From NCBI GenBank assembly GCA_039090855.1, contig CM077025.1:100296489-100360488 (forward strand): a stretch of 64,000 nt of DNA, given 5' to 3'. The notes beneath the pieces were generated by a model, which saw only the letters and a program-made list of their open reading frames with translations, was not told where the DNA came from and searched no databases. Of the stretch, positions 32,300-42,476 are shown in pieces (within the stretch, counting starts at the first letter, position 1; the number at the start of each line of letters is the position of its first letter). A program made the translations under genes and the position numbers. This stretch comes from Macrothele yani. Taxonomy: Eukaryota; Arthropoda; Arachnida; Araneae; Macrothelidae.

Positions 32300-33150
32300 A
32301 GCCTGTTTTTCTGCTATTAAATGTTCGATCTAGTTCCAATGCTTTCTTCGGTATTTGTTTTATTCATGTTCTACACTAGCAAATAATCTAATGATCTCTA
32401 CATTTTCCCATTGAAAAGTTTATGCTTATTTCTCAGCTGTGCTAATTTTCTGATAGGATCTTGTATTGTAGTTGAAATCGTATTAATAAGTTCGGTAATG
32501 TCGACGTTGCGATAGGACGACGACGGTGTGGTACCAATCCTTTATCTTTCACATGTATTTTATTGTGACGACTTCATTCTATTTTATTTCATCATCTTTC
32601 AATACTGGTTTTAACTTCTGTAAGCATTCTTTTAATGTTAAATTCAAAGCCTGTTCGCTATCCTTTGTGTTCAAGTCATTCCATTTCGTTAGCGCCCATT
32701 CAACAGTGTACAAATTCCATATATCTTTCACCACCTTCAAATATTTATCATCCTAATTAATGTTCATCTCAGCGTTTTTACGAAAGACAACGGAACTAAG
32801 CATGTACCGGTATTCTTGTGCGACAGACCTAACTACGATAAGCCTAATCTTGTTTTGATAAGGACGATGAACTGGAAGAACCGTGGCTTCTACTGACAAC
32901 GAAGGAAAGCGGGGTAGTTCTCAAGTGGTAAGCATTAATACGCTTAATATGTATTTTTTTAAACTATAATGGTCAATTGACACATAAATAATTTTCACCG
33001 TCGGACGTTACGTATCAGCCAGTCGAACTTTCACAGAACATAACGTGTGAAACAGAAATATTCAGAAACATCAAATGATGGTTTCAGATACTATATATGT
33101 TCCACGTATAATGGCACGATTTGGTTAATACCATAATGTGCAACTAGAAC

Positions 33151-34023
33151 ATTTCTTATTAGTTTTACAGCATTGGACCCATAGCTAAGAGGTAGAACTA
33201 GTACTATGTTAGCATTTGAGAAATGATCTTTTTATCTGTCTCATATATTTTCTGAGGCTGAAAAACCTCAACTGTGTGCAGAATTAAGATTATACTAAAC
33301 TGACATTGATATTACTGATGAAATGCTCTACTTTTGTGATACCAATAAAAAAAAATTAAATGTGTGATAGACAAATATTGGTCTAAAATTTTTTACCTAA
33401 AAGATGAAGTCACAACTGAAAAAAGTATCCTATGTTAGGGAAATTAGTAAAGGCATGCCTTACCTGCTTCCACGGTCCACTAGTTGAAAGTGCTTTCAAC
33501 TTAATGGATGATATTCTGACTGACAGTAGAACATCTCTTAAAATTGATTCATTGGATGCAGTGCAAACTGTTAAATATGACTTAATGTCTTCCAAAGAAA
33601 CAACTTGCCAAAAATATGGCTCGAAAAATTCCGTGACTGATCTAATTAATAAGGATTTACTTGTAAATATCAATAGAAGTTGGAGAGCATATCAGGAGGA
33701 CTTAAATGTTGAAAAATCTAGTTCTGATATGCTTATTTCAAATATAGAAACTCATGAAATCCCTTCCAGTTCATGTCAAAAAGAAATTTGTAGTTCCATA
33801 TGTGAACAGGGATCTTCCAAATTCCTGTGTGTTGAGGAACCTTCCAGTTCTGTATGTGAAGAAGGAAAAAATAACCTTTCCCATTCCACCAAATATTGTG
33901 AAATTCAATACAAAAGAAAGGCAGATTCAGAGCTTATTCCAAGGAAACAAGAAAAACTGGATGCTTTCTTTTTCCTAGTTGTAAATGAATTTATGGCACC
34001 TCTATTCATAGTGATTGTGGAAT
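33151..34023 (+). pseudogene. hAT-like transposase, C-terminal dimerisation part
   Basis: After the PLE the sequence continues through a degraded stretch (LVLQHWTHS region) and regains an open frame at 33432: PMLGKLVKACLTCFHGPLVE then SAFNLMDDILTDSRTSLKID and AVQTVKYDLM. This matches the hAT C-terminal region (P...VES.F..M..I...R..L...). A Ser/Glu/Cys-rich tail with short repeats (SSSICEQGSSKF, PSSSVCEEGKNN) follows, then KRKADSELIPRKQEKLDAFF. With the blocks from 26515 it makes one complete but interrupted gene. Confidence 0.75.
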
Positions 34024-34070
34024 AACTTTTTTACGGGTCTTATAGAGGTTATTTTTCATGAAAGTTGGTT

Positions 34071-34109
34071 GTCAAATTTTCGAACTAAAGCCTAGTTCGT
34101 CATCAGGAC
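34071..34109 (-). ncRNA. Hammerhead-like ribozyme motif
   Basis: On minus: GTC, core CTGATGA (34106-34100), an extra C, stem II GAACTA / TAGTTC with a short loop, GAAA (34081-34078), AT, TT at the cleavage position, GAC closing a 3-bp stem I. Stem II is perfect, stem I is short, stem III is one pair. Confidence 0.42.
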
Positions 34110-34113
34110 TACG

Positions 34114-34500
34114 TCACTGGAGTAGTTGCTGCCACTCAGTTGGGAGAGTCCAACCACAATTATCGTTAATTGTGGTACTTCTTCTTCTTGCTATTTCGAT
34201 CCCTTCTTCTAGTTTCCTCTTTACTAAGTTTGACTGGTGGGCGATTATTTTCACTGAGTTCCAATTTATGGAGTGTCCACTTGCTTGCACATGTCTGTCT
34301 AGCCCTGTTTTGTTACTAATGTTCCTAATAGCTGCTTGGTGTTCTTTCATTCGGACCTTAATACTTCTCCCTGTTTCTCCTATATAGCTGAGTCCACAGT
34401 TACAGTCGATGCAATAAATTACTCCTTCTTGCAGCTGGATGTCCAATTCTTTCTGCTTTAAAGCTGGCAGGAATTTCTTTATTTTGTTATTAAGATCAGG
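34114..34500 (-). pseudogene. PLE GIY-YIG endonuclease domain (Penelope type)
   Basis: On minus: KELDIQLQEGVIYCIDCNCG then LSYIGETGRSIKVRMKEHQA, with GVIY...YIGETGR as the GIY-YIG pair and Cys residues (CIDCNC) before it, as in PLEs whose linker binds zinc. SNKTGLDRHVQASGH and VKRKLEEGIEIARRR (the conserved Glu helix) follow, and it ends EWQQLLQ at 34114. The frame is open for 129 codons, but the RT upstream is absent, so this is a truncated copy rather than a functional gene. Confidence 0.85.
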
Positions 34501-34723
34501 AGCTTTTTTTTTTTTTTTTTTTTTTTTAAGCAATTCAGGTGTTTTAAGACTGGTTTATTGTATTTTTCTTCATAATAGGTTATATTCTGTGATTTAAATG
34601 TTTAAAATTGTTAAATATTGCTAAAAGAAGGTAAATGTAAATAATTTTTTGAATTATTATAATACAATTGGGTTATTATAATATAAGATATAATAATTGG
34701 TTTTAAAATACTCGTTGAATTAA

Positions 34724-34972
34724 AAGTCATAAAACCCTTGTAAGACCGCAAGATTTTCAGGGGATTTTATCTGGTCTCGCAAGCACCCCTGCTCCTGTAT
34801 GGAATAATATCAGGAGAATTGCCCCTTACACGAATTTTAAAGAGACTGCCATCAGAGAAACAGTGGAAATCCTATCCAGCAAAGTGGCATGTAATGATAT
34901 AGTCTCTACTGAACTATCAATGGTTTGGCATGCATTATTAAAAGATGGAAACACATCGCAGTGCTCCGTATA
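34724..34972 (+). CDS. Unexplained ORF without ATG
   Basis: An open frame of about 82 codons with protein-like composition: PQDFQGILSGLASTPAPVWN, then NIRRIAPYTNFKETAIRETV and LSSKVACNDIVSTELSMVWH. It starts after a TGA and has no early ATG, so it would be an exon or the remnant of a larger ORF. PLE-type terminal sequence lies just downstream (35075), so it may be the N-terminal coding part of that PLE family, which I cannot confirm. No conserved motif recognised. Confidence 0.3.
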
Positions 34973-35074
34973 ATTACATGATAAAAATTCTTGTAATATG
35001 CTCGTGATGGCACCCACATTATTTTCAAAAATCTTTGTTCTTTACATGTTCCAAATCTCTGCATTTTTTTATGT

Positions 35075-35180
35075 CTACCATTGCCTTGAAAAAGCCTCCC
35101 AGTAGAGTGCGAAAGCTTGGCGAATCTTTGTGCTGAATACACCACAAAAATAAACGGATTTAATACACTATGTGCGTTTC
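35075..35180 (+). mobile_element. PLE terminal segment
   Basis: CCTTGAAAAAGCCTCCCAGTAGAG then GCGAAAGCTTGGCGAATC and CACAAAAATAAACGG...GTGCGTTTCATTGTT. The second half is the inverse of 25130-25215. The CTTGA...stem...GCGAAAGC layout resembles the ends of the other PLE families here, but the core differs from hammerhead consensus. Confidence 0.5.
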
Positions 35181-35199
35181 ATTGTTATTCATATCTGGT

Positions 35200-35890
35200 G
35201 TATTTAAAATAAAGTTACCTTTCTGTGTATGCATTCATTTCTCAATGTTCAAGTCCTCTGTATTGGTTGCCATTTTTACCATGCTTGCTCTCATTTTTTG
35301 TGTGCTGACAATCTCTCCAGTAATTGGTATTATTTGTCACTGATCTTGTCCTTTGGGGGAGCGGGCATACTGTTTTTAGTTCCGTTTCTTTAGCTTCTGT
35401 CATGCTTTTACTGCCTGTTTTAAATCATTTGCATTGTCCCTTTTGCAAGAATTGGTCCCTGTATTTCCTTTCTAATATTTCTACATTGATTTAGATATTG
35501 GATTTTTTTTTTCAATTTTGAACATTAATCCTGTAATTTTTAAAGACCTCTTTGTCTTTGCAGGGAACTGTCAAACAGAAAAATCACCGAGAGATGTAGT
35601 GGCCCCCAAATTGTTGCAAATCTCTTATAAAGTATTTATTCTTTCTTCTCCTGAAGATTTATTTGTAATTAGTTGGGATGTGAACTTCCTTTTGACATTA
35701 ATTCTTTACCAAATCTTTAAAAATGCAATTTATTATTGTTACCTTCATGGACACCAAAATTGCAGTATCCTGATTGAGTCTATTTATGTGGTTCAGATTT
35801 GGAACAATGACGTGAATTGAGTGATTGTGTTTCCATGAGCTCTTATCAAGGAACATATGTCCAATTCAGATAAACAATAATCAAGGAGCA
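35200..35890. other. No recognised gene
   Basis: AT-rich. A 100-codon ORF at 35518-35820 has no family resemblance. A TTTGCAG acceptor-like site at about 35569 is followed quickly by stops in the matching frames. Confidence 0.35.
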
Positions 35891-35925
35891 TGAATACACC
35901 AAATTAATAATAACATCCATTGATT

Positions 35926-36160
35926 GTATTAGTGTAAAAACAAACTGACAGTCGAGCTTTTGCTTACCAATGGGTGGCTTCTTTTGCCTAATTTGAAGTT
36001 AACTCAAAACAAGTGTATTTTCAAATGTTAACATTTGTTGTTCTCTCCGTTTAGGTTAGTATCATTCAGCCTTGAAAAAGCCACCCATTGGTGAGCGAAA
36101 GCTCAGCTATGTAAGTTTGTTTTTACACGAATAAAATCAACGGATGTTATACCACAATTT
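35926..36160. mobile_element. PLE-type inverted end pair
   Basis: AACAAACTGACAGTCGAGCTTTTGCTTACC at 35940-35969 is inverted at about 36090-36125 (GGTGAGCGAAAGCTCAGCTA...). On plus, CCTTGAAAAAGCCACCC and TGAGCGAAAGC repeat the style of the end at 35075. It is non-coding, a remnant of another PLE family or solo repeat. Confidence 0.5.
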
Positions 36161-36189
36161 ATGTGTCCCATTATTGGCAACAGGTGTTT

Positions 36190-36500
36190 AAAATCACCAT
36201 GGTATCAGTGCATGCAGGTCTTAAATACAATCTTGTGGCCCTTTCTTCCATTCTTCTGTCAACTGGATATGCAGAATGTCAAGTGACTGCTCTGGATGTC
36301 GGTGCTCTTAGAGACGACACCCCAGGATATCCCAGATGTTCTCAGGAGAGATAAACTTAGGGAATGCCTGGTCAGGATGACATAATTAGATGCTGTAGAG
36401 CAATTTGAGCCAGATGGAATATGCATTATGTTGCTGAAAAACAGCGTTAGGGATGCTGCAGTGAAAGAGTAGGCATTGGAGCTCCAGAATGCCACCCACA
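36190..36500 (-). pseudogene. Tc1-like transposase C-terminal relic
   Basis: On minus, after frame changes: VFQ(Q)HNAYSIW in the place of the usual QDNAxxH, then SPENIWDILGCRL and PEQSLDILHIQLTEEWKKGP, which correspond to the NPIE..WD.LGR.V and P......L...L..EW..IP segments of Tc1-like transposases, including the D/E of the third catalytic position. Stops and lost residues make it inactive. Terminal repeats were not identified. Confidence 0.62.
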
Positions 36501-36848
36501 TATTGTGCTGCCAACTTCCCTGTTATAAATACTAAAGGTAATTTTATGGCATCCCCCACCAAACCTTAATGGTGCAAGCATTGCCAAATATATGCTGGAT
36601 CTTCCTTTGCTTTTGGTGACACCATATCCTTATATAGCTGTTATCTGCATCCAAACAGAAGCACAACTCATTAATTAGTGAAGGTGACTTGGTGCCATGC
36701 CTGTACTCTGGCTATCTGCTCTCAACAGTACAGCAGATGTTCTGATTAGCTACAAACTGTTAGAAACAAATGATGTATTAGGTACTATGCATGTAACCTA
36801 GAATTCCACAAGTGCCTTTGGATGGTTCATGTAAGGACTGGAGTATGT

Positions 36849-37199
36849 AGTGTTCTCCCTAGAGCTTTTTTACTGGGCGGCCCACCCAGCTAATTTTCTC
36901 AGCCACCCAGTTAAATTTCCTTTAATGAACGTTTTCACAATGCACATAAGTTGATGAAAACTAGCTGAAATCTGTGTCAAATATGATTTATTAGTAAGAA
37001 CTCATTTTTTTTTATCATTTATGTACAATTTTCTAATGTTGTTTATCATGTTATGTTACATTAATACCTACCACACCGACAAAGATGTTTAATTAGTATA
37101 ATAATGTTAATCAAAACATCCTTTTTTTTATTTATTTATTTGGGAACGGGTCATTAAAAGTACCACCCAGCTGTAAAAAAAAACCTAGGGAGAACACTA
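36849..37199. mobile_element. MITE-like element, copy 2
   Basis: Same termini as 22788-23122 (AGTGTTCTCCCTAGAGC... and ...CTAGGGAGAACACTA), the same GGCCCACCCAGCTAA subterminal repeats and an AT-rich centre. Flanks AGTATGT at 36842-36848 and 37200-37206. Confidence 0.85.
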
Positions 37200-37700
37200 A
37201 GTATGTAATGGAAGAACCATGTTTTGTAAGAAATAGCAATAGATATGAATCTCAGATTCAGGCCTTGGATTCAAAGGGATTTGCTTTTGTTCATCTCCAA
37301 ATGAGGCAATCCTCTTTCTGTATTTTTGATGAAATACAGAAAGAGAAGATTGAACCACATTCATGGTGAGGGGAAGATGTACTCTCCCTAATCTGCTGTT
37401 GTTAAAAACATGTCTAAAGGTGCAGACTGGAATTTTAGCTAAGTGGCTGGTGGCCTGTAAGTCAACAAAAGTTAGTGGTAAAAAAAAACAATAAAAAAAC
37501 TGGCTGGTAAGTTAACAACATACATGAGGCTGATAAAGACAAAAAAAAAGCTTAACTTTTTAGCCAGGTTAAAAATCTGAATGTGTGACGAAACAGTGAA
37601 TAAAATGCAATACGAGCAGAACAGAATAGTTTGCTTCAATTTATTTAGGTAAATATTAAACTGTAATACATTACTCTATTCAAAATATAAAATTACTGAC
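37200..37700. other. No gene seen
   Basis: AT-rich. A 19-bp inverted pair (CTCTTTCTGTATTT near 37311 against AAATACAGAAAGAG near 37332) forms a short hairpin. Confidence 0.4.
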
Positions 37701-37709
37701 AGTAAACAA

Positions 37710-38350
37710 CAACACAGGAGAGAGGGAACATCGCAGGGAGAAAAATAGCGATTACGAGCGAAATTTTTGCTCTCATCTCTGACTTTCATTTTTGGAAATT
37801 TTTTGCTCCCATTTTCAAGCTGAAATACAAATATTTATGCAATAAAATGATATTTAACAACAATACCGAGTAAAAGTATATTGCGAGAAAAAACAAATTT
37901 CGATTACGGGAGAAATCTTCACTCCGTCTAACTTCAGACTTTGAAAGTTGTAATTCCATCCTCCGATGGCAAGCAAAATTAAATTTAAATTTCATTTTCA
38001 TTAAAATATCTGTTCAGTTATGCATTGATCTCAAGAACCACACCAATGGAAGAACCTCATGCCAAAAGATGACAAGGAAATTTTTGCGCTGTCTAGCTTC
38101 TGTTTTCTGAAAATTTTCCTCCGTTTTCAAGCTGAAATACAAATATTTGGGGAACAAGATGATAACTAATAATAAAACTGGGTGGAAGATACATCGCAAG
38201 AAAAGCAAATTACAATTACAGGATTCCGTTTTTGAAAGTCTTGAAAGATGAAATATCGTTCCCTGACGGGAAATGAATCCCTCCCCCAGCTAATCCCCTA
38301 AAAATTTCTCTTCAGTTTTGCATTGATCATGAGAATGACTTAAATGATGT
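37710..38350 (+). repeat. Degenerate tandem repeat, period ~310 bp
   Basis: TTTTCAAGCTGAAATACAAATATTT occurs at about 37814 and 38127, each followed by GATATTTAACAACAATA/GATAACTAATAATAA, an ATTGCGAGAAAA/ATCGCAAGAAAA block and a TCAGTT(A/T)TGCATTGATC block. A partial third unit precedes at 37725. Non-coding. Confidence 0.8.
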
Positions 38351-38461
38351 TTAAAAAGGGAATTTGCAAACCCGCAGAAGAATCTCATGTATGTAACAAA
38401 CCTTAGTGACCAAAAAGAAGAAAAAAAAAAGAGGGGAGGGGGATTAAAAGGAACTTTGATG

Positions 38462-38562
38462 TAACTTATACCGTTACAGCTCTGTGGACTTCAATCCATC
38501 CATACTGCCGTTATTTTCACATGTAAAACTGTATATTAACAATTATGACGGTAATTTACCCT
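38462..38562 (-). mobile_element. PLE terminal-repeat fragment of the 41661-50327 family
   Basis: GTTACAGCTCTGTGGACTTC through GGTAATTTACCC matches 46383-46475 in the same orientation. It is the leftover distal part of the PLE-A terminal repeat, separated from PLE-A by the RTE LINE at 38565. Confidence 0.75.
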
Positions 38563-38597
38563 TTGAGAAGGACGGTCCACCACGGAATCGGCCTGGA

Positions 38598-39938
38598 CTT
38601 TCTAAACGGCATATGAGAAAGAGATCTCGGCTGAGTGAATGTAAGATTGGTGTATGGAATGCTAGAGGTATAAATGGCAAGATGAGTGAGGTGATTGAGG
38701 AGATGAATAAATATAGACTGGATGTGCTGTGTGTAAGTGAAACCAAAAAGAAGGAAATTGGGGTAGAAGAAGTGAATGGCACGGTGAGTGTGTGGTCTGG
38801 AGTATTGGATAATATGAGAGGACAGGCTGGTGTAGGTGTGATTTTAAGTGAAAAGATGAAGAACAACTTGATTCACTATAGTTGCGTAAGTGAGAGAATT
38901 CTCTGGATTCATTTGAAAGTGAAACTTCAGAGAATTGTAATTGTTGTAGTGTATGCTCCTTGTGACTCGGAACCTTCTGATAAGAAGGAAGATTTCTGGA
39001 ATGAGCTAAAAGCTGTTTTGTGCCAGTTTAGTGCTAAAGAAAAAGTTCTAATAGCAGGGGATTTCAATGCTAGAGTAGGTGTGCAGAATGCAATTTCTGA
39101 CAATGTTCTGGGTAAGTTTAATGACCCTTGTGTAAATGATAATGGTGAAAGATTAATTGAATCCTGCATTGAGAATGTTTTGTGTGTATCTAATACATTT
39201 TTCAACCACAAGTATATACACACATATACTTGGGAAAATCGTACTCTTGGTCAAAAGAGTGTGATAGATTTTGTTGTCTACGATCAGCGTTTGAAACACT
39301 TAGTTGACACCAGTGTGATGAGAGGTGCAGATGTTGGTTCTGATCATTACTTGGTAGTGTCACGAGTGAAACTTAATGTTGGTTGGAGGAAAAGGAATAG
39401 GAAGAGACCCACGATAGAAAGAATAAAGGTTGATAGGCTCCTTGAAGATCATCAGTGGTATTCTGACTTACTCAGAGAACGACTGAAGTATCTGAAGTCT
39501 GGTGAGAGGGATATAGAAAAGAAGTGGGAATGTTTTAAGAACTGTGTTGTCACTGCTGCTAAAGAGGTCTGCGGCACCACAATAGTTGGTAATAATAGAG
39601 GTGATGCTTGGTGGAATAGTGAGATTGAAGAGGCAGTAAAGAGAAAGAAGGAAGCCTACTTGGGAATGTTGCAAGGTAGAGTCTCTGTGGATGAATATAG
39701 CTGTAAGAAGCCTGAAGCTGCTAAGCTGGTTTGCCACAGTAAGGCAAAAAATAAGGAGGAGAAAGTGGAAAGGCATGAACTGGCTCTTTGGAAAGATAGG
39801 AAGTCCTTCTGGAAGTACATGAGACTCAAGAAAAATAGGGGAAACAAAGTTGTAAGTTGTGTGAAGAATGAGATTGGGGAAATGATATGGGAGCCCAATG
39901 AGTTAAGTGACAGATGGGGTGAATACTTCTGTGAGTAA
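38598..39938 (+). pseudogene. RTE endonuclease (APE) domain and linker
   Basis: The endonuclease nicks target DNA to prime reverse transcription. Visible motifs are KIGVWNARGINGKMSEVIEE, LDVLCVSETKKKE (catalytic E), GQAGVGVILSEKM, VYAPCDSE, IAGDFNARVG (D, N) and GADVGSDHYLVVSRV (D, H), all in the expected order with catalytic residues present. The frame is open from 38484, but its first 27 codons belong to PLE terminal repeat, so the native start is probably within 38598-38620. A linker of about 170 residues follows before a stop at 39936. Confidence 0.88.
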
Positions 39939-41573
39939 TTAGATCAGGAAAGCAAAGACGATTCTAAGACAGATGCAGATGATGTCACAATGAGGTATGA
40001 AAGCACAGGAGGGATCTCAAGAGAAGAAGTGTGTAAAGCTCTAAAATCTCTTCAGAATGGTAAGGCTCCGGGAGTTGATGGCATAACTGCAGAAATGTTG
40101 AAATATGGTGGTGACTCTATAATTGACTGGTTAACTGAAATTTGCCAGTTGTGCTGGGAGTTAGGAATAGTCCCTCGGGATTGGAAGGATGCTATCATTG
40201 TTCCCTTGTATAAGGGAAAAGGTGATCAGACTGAATGCAAGAACTATCATGGTATTAGCCTACTGGGTGTGCCAAGGAAAGTGTTTGGTAAGGTTGTTAT
40301 TGAAAAAGTACGGGGTCTTACATCATTGAAAGTGTGGGATGTTCAGAGTGGTTTTATGCCTGGGTAAAGGCTGCACTAACCAGATTTTTGCATTACGCAC
40401 GATGATTGAAAAGTATCTGGCTGTTGGGAAGAAAGTTTTTGCTGCCTTCATAGATTTAGAGAAAGCTTACGACCGAGTGAATAGGACACTTTTGTGGAAG
40501 GTATTGAATGAATATGGTATTACTGGGAATCTACTTAATAGTGTAAAAGCCATGTATGCTGGTAGTAGAGCTTGTGTGCAAGTGAATGGTGTTTATCAAA
40601 ATGGTTTTCTATTGGTGCAGGAGTTAGGCAAGGTTGTGTAATGTCACCATGGCTGTTTAATATATTTATGGATGCATGCATGCGTGATGCCAAAATAGAT
40701 AATAGTGGTTTATGTCTTGGTGATATCCGTGTGTGCAGATTGCTGTATGCGGATGACACTGTCCTGTTGGCAGAAAGCAAAAGTGAGTTGCAGAGTATGT
40801 TGACTTGGATGCACGAAGTTTGCATGAAAATTCAAACTGAGTATAAATAAGGGAAAAACCAAAGTTATGGTATTTGAGAGAGGAACTGGTAGCACTGAAT
40901 GTAATGTAAGCATAAATGGCACTGTGATTGACCAGGTAAGTGAGTTTGTGTATTTAGGAAGCATGTTTGACAGAGAGAACAAGTTGGATGGTGAGGTGAA
41001 ATCAGTAGGCGAGTGAATTCTTATTTGAAAGTCATAGCTGCTCTGGGAGGTTTTCACAGGAATGATGGGTTCTCTAGAGAGTCCCGCATGGCTGTGTATG
41101 AAACAGTAATTGTTCCTACTCTGATGTATGGCAGTGAAACCTGGGTACTGCAGAAGAAACATAGGAGTTGTTTGTGTGCTGGAGAAATGCGTTACTTACG
41201 TGGGGTTTGTGACAATACACGATATGATTGTGTGAGAAATGAAGATGTATTGCAGCTGTGTGATGTGAAGCAAAATGTTGTTAGCAAGGTGGAGACCAAT
41301 ATGCTTCGGTGGTTTGGCCATGTTGAAAGAATGAGTGATGAAATGCTTACTAAGAAAATCTTTTCAGCCCAAGTGGCGGGGAGGAAGGCCAAGGAAGACA
41401 GAGGAAGGCCAAGGAAGACATGGGTGGATCAGATTCAGGAGTGTCTGCATGAGAAAAAGATTATGAGTATGAAGTATAAAAGATCTTGTGTACGGCGTGT
41501 AATGGATATTAGTGAAGCACGAGTTGTATGTCAAGATCGCTGTAAATGGAGAAGTTTGATACGACAACAATAA
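39939..41573 (+). pseudogene. RTE reverse transcriptase and C-terminus
   Basis: In order over four frames: EVCKALKSLQNGKAPGVDGI, WKDAIIVPLYKGKGDQTECK then NYHGISLLGVPRKVFGKV (usually NYRGISLL), FAAFIDLEKAYDRVNR, GVRQGCVMSPWLFNIFMDAC, RLLYADDTVLLAES (catalytic YADD intact), KTKVMVFERG, FVYLGSMFDRENKLDGEV, and the C-terminal YGSETWVLQKK, LRWFGHVERM and GRPRKTW segments. A 20-bp tandem duplication (41381-41420) repeats the GRPRKT coding region. Frame breaks inactivate it. Confidence 0.9.
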
Positions 41574-42143
41574 GTAAAAATATCTGGAAGTTTGTATTTC
41601 TTTTTGGAGCTAACCTCTGAATCTCAGAGAACAGCTTAGTGATATGTATGTATGTATGTACAAAACAACTTACTCCTAGTTTCACATCTTAAACCTGTAC
41701 TAACACACTGCTGCTCAATCTCCTGGTGCCAATTCCCCACACTCAAACTCTTTCGGAAGACACATACATTTCCCCGCCCCCACAGGCTTGTAACACCTGG
41801 CTTCTAGCGCTTTCACCCAGCGCCCTGGCTGTCGTCATGAAGCATCCATCATTCCATCCTCTTCTGCAACCTCAGATCAAGTGAGTGATTCCGTTGGCTC
41901 ATCAGCCCGTCTCGATGTCTCCGTAATTTCCCTGCGGTGGTGCCCTGTGTTGTTCAGTCTGGTCCTTTTTCCTCGTTTTACCTTTTGGTTTTTCTGTTCT
42001 ATTTTTATTAATTCTTTCCAGTGATTTGCAAGGCTATTGAGATTGTTGAAATTGTATACCTTATGTCTATTTTTTCTATTAATATGGATTCAGCTGTGCA
42101 GAGATGTCTTTCTGTCCTGCAACTTTTGATAATCTTTATTTCA

Positions 42144-42476
42144 TCAACTTTTAGGATATTGCTGGTTTTCTATACAATATTGTATCAATGCTGTCTCGGC
42201 TCTTTTTTTTTCCCCCTCCCAATTTTTTATATGTTGTTTTAGCCAGTGCTTTAATTTATTTTTAGTACTTCCAATATAAGATGTGGAGGGATTCCTAGTA
42301 ATCGGAATTTCATACACGCTTGCTTTTTCTGACTGATTGCTATTATTTTTATTATTTATAATAATAATTTTAATTGTATGCACTTTACTTCCAACGTGTA
42401 TATTATATTTGCCACATAATTTATTGATTTCTGCTGAGATTCCTTTTATGTATGGAAATGCCCCTATATATTTCAT
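42144..42476 (-). pseudogene. PLE-A GIY-YIG domain
   Basis: On minus, SVYEIPITRNPSTSYIGSTK gives the GIY-YIG signature (VYE...YIG), then NKLKHWLKQHIKNW and ETALIQYCIENQQYP. Upstream residues (YIGAFPYIKGISAEINKLCG) are the usual PLE connector. The sister copy at about 49020-49340 is more damaged. After 42144 the frame changes but similarity continues to the VVES-like helix and C-terminal end near 41680. Confidence 0.82.

Larger units (their letters stand above)
29515..33150 (-). mobile_element. Penelope-like element PLE-4, 3.6 kb with 11-bp TSD
   Basis: ATTTCTTATTA occurs at 29504-29514 and 33151-33161. The left terminal repeat (29515 to about 30090) is inverted at about 32515-33097, followed on the right by about 53 bp not present on the left. 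Internally the minus strand encodes RT and GIY-YIG. Removal of the element and one duplication joins the hAT-like frame without change. Neither terminal repeat is in the direct orientation of LTR retrotransposons, and there is no integrase or protease. Confidence 0.92.
34040..34512 (-). mobile_element. PLE 3' fragment with GIY-YIG and hammerhead-like end
   Basis: 5'-truncated at a poly-T (poly-A on minus) near 34504-34528. It carries the GIY-YIG domain and a terminal hammerhead-like motif. It lies just downstream of the hAT-like gene. No duplication was identified. Confidence 0.7.
38565..41660 (+). mobile_element. RTE-clade LINE, near full length but broken
   Basis: It comprises an apurinic-like endonuclease domain, reverse transcriptase and C-terminal region, with a (TATG)n tail at 41641-41660, the tail type usual for RTE elements. 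It is inserted in the PLE-A terminal repeat. At least four frame breaks (39938, 40365, 40640, 40848) show that it is inactive. Identity with the intact RTE at 58460 is low, so it is a different RTE lineage. Confidence 0.88.

Noticed and set aside
29515..33150. LTR retrotransposon or foldback DNA transposon
   Set aside because: The terminal repeats are inverted, there is no gag, protease or integrase, and the coding content is RT plus GIY-YIG, so it is a Penelope-like element.
35518..35820. 100-codon ORF as a gene
   Set aside because: Hydrophobic AT-driven composition and no motif; the splice-like site upstream leads into stops.
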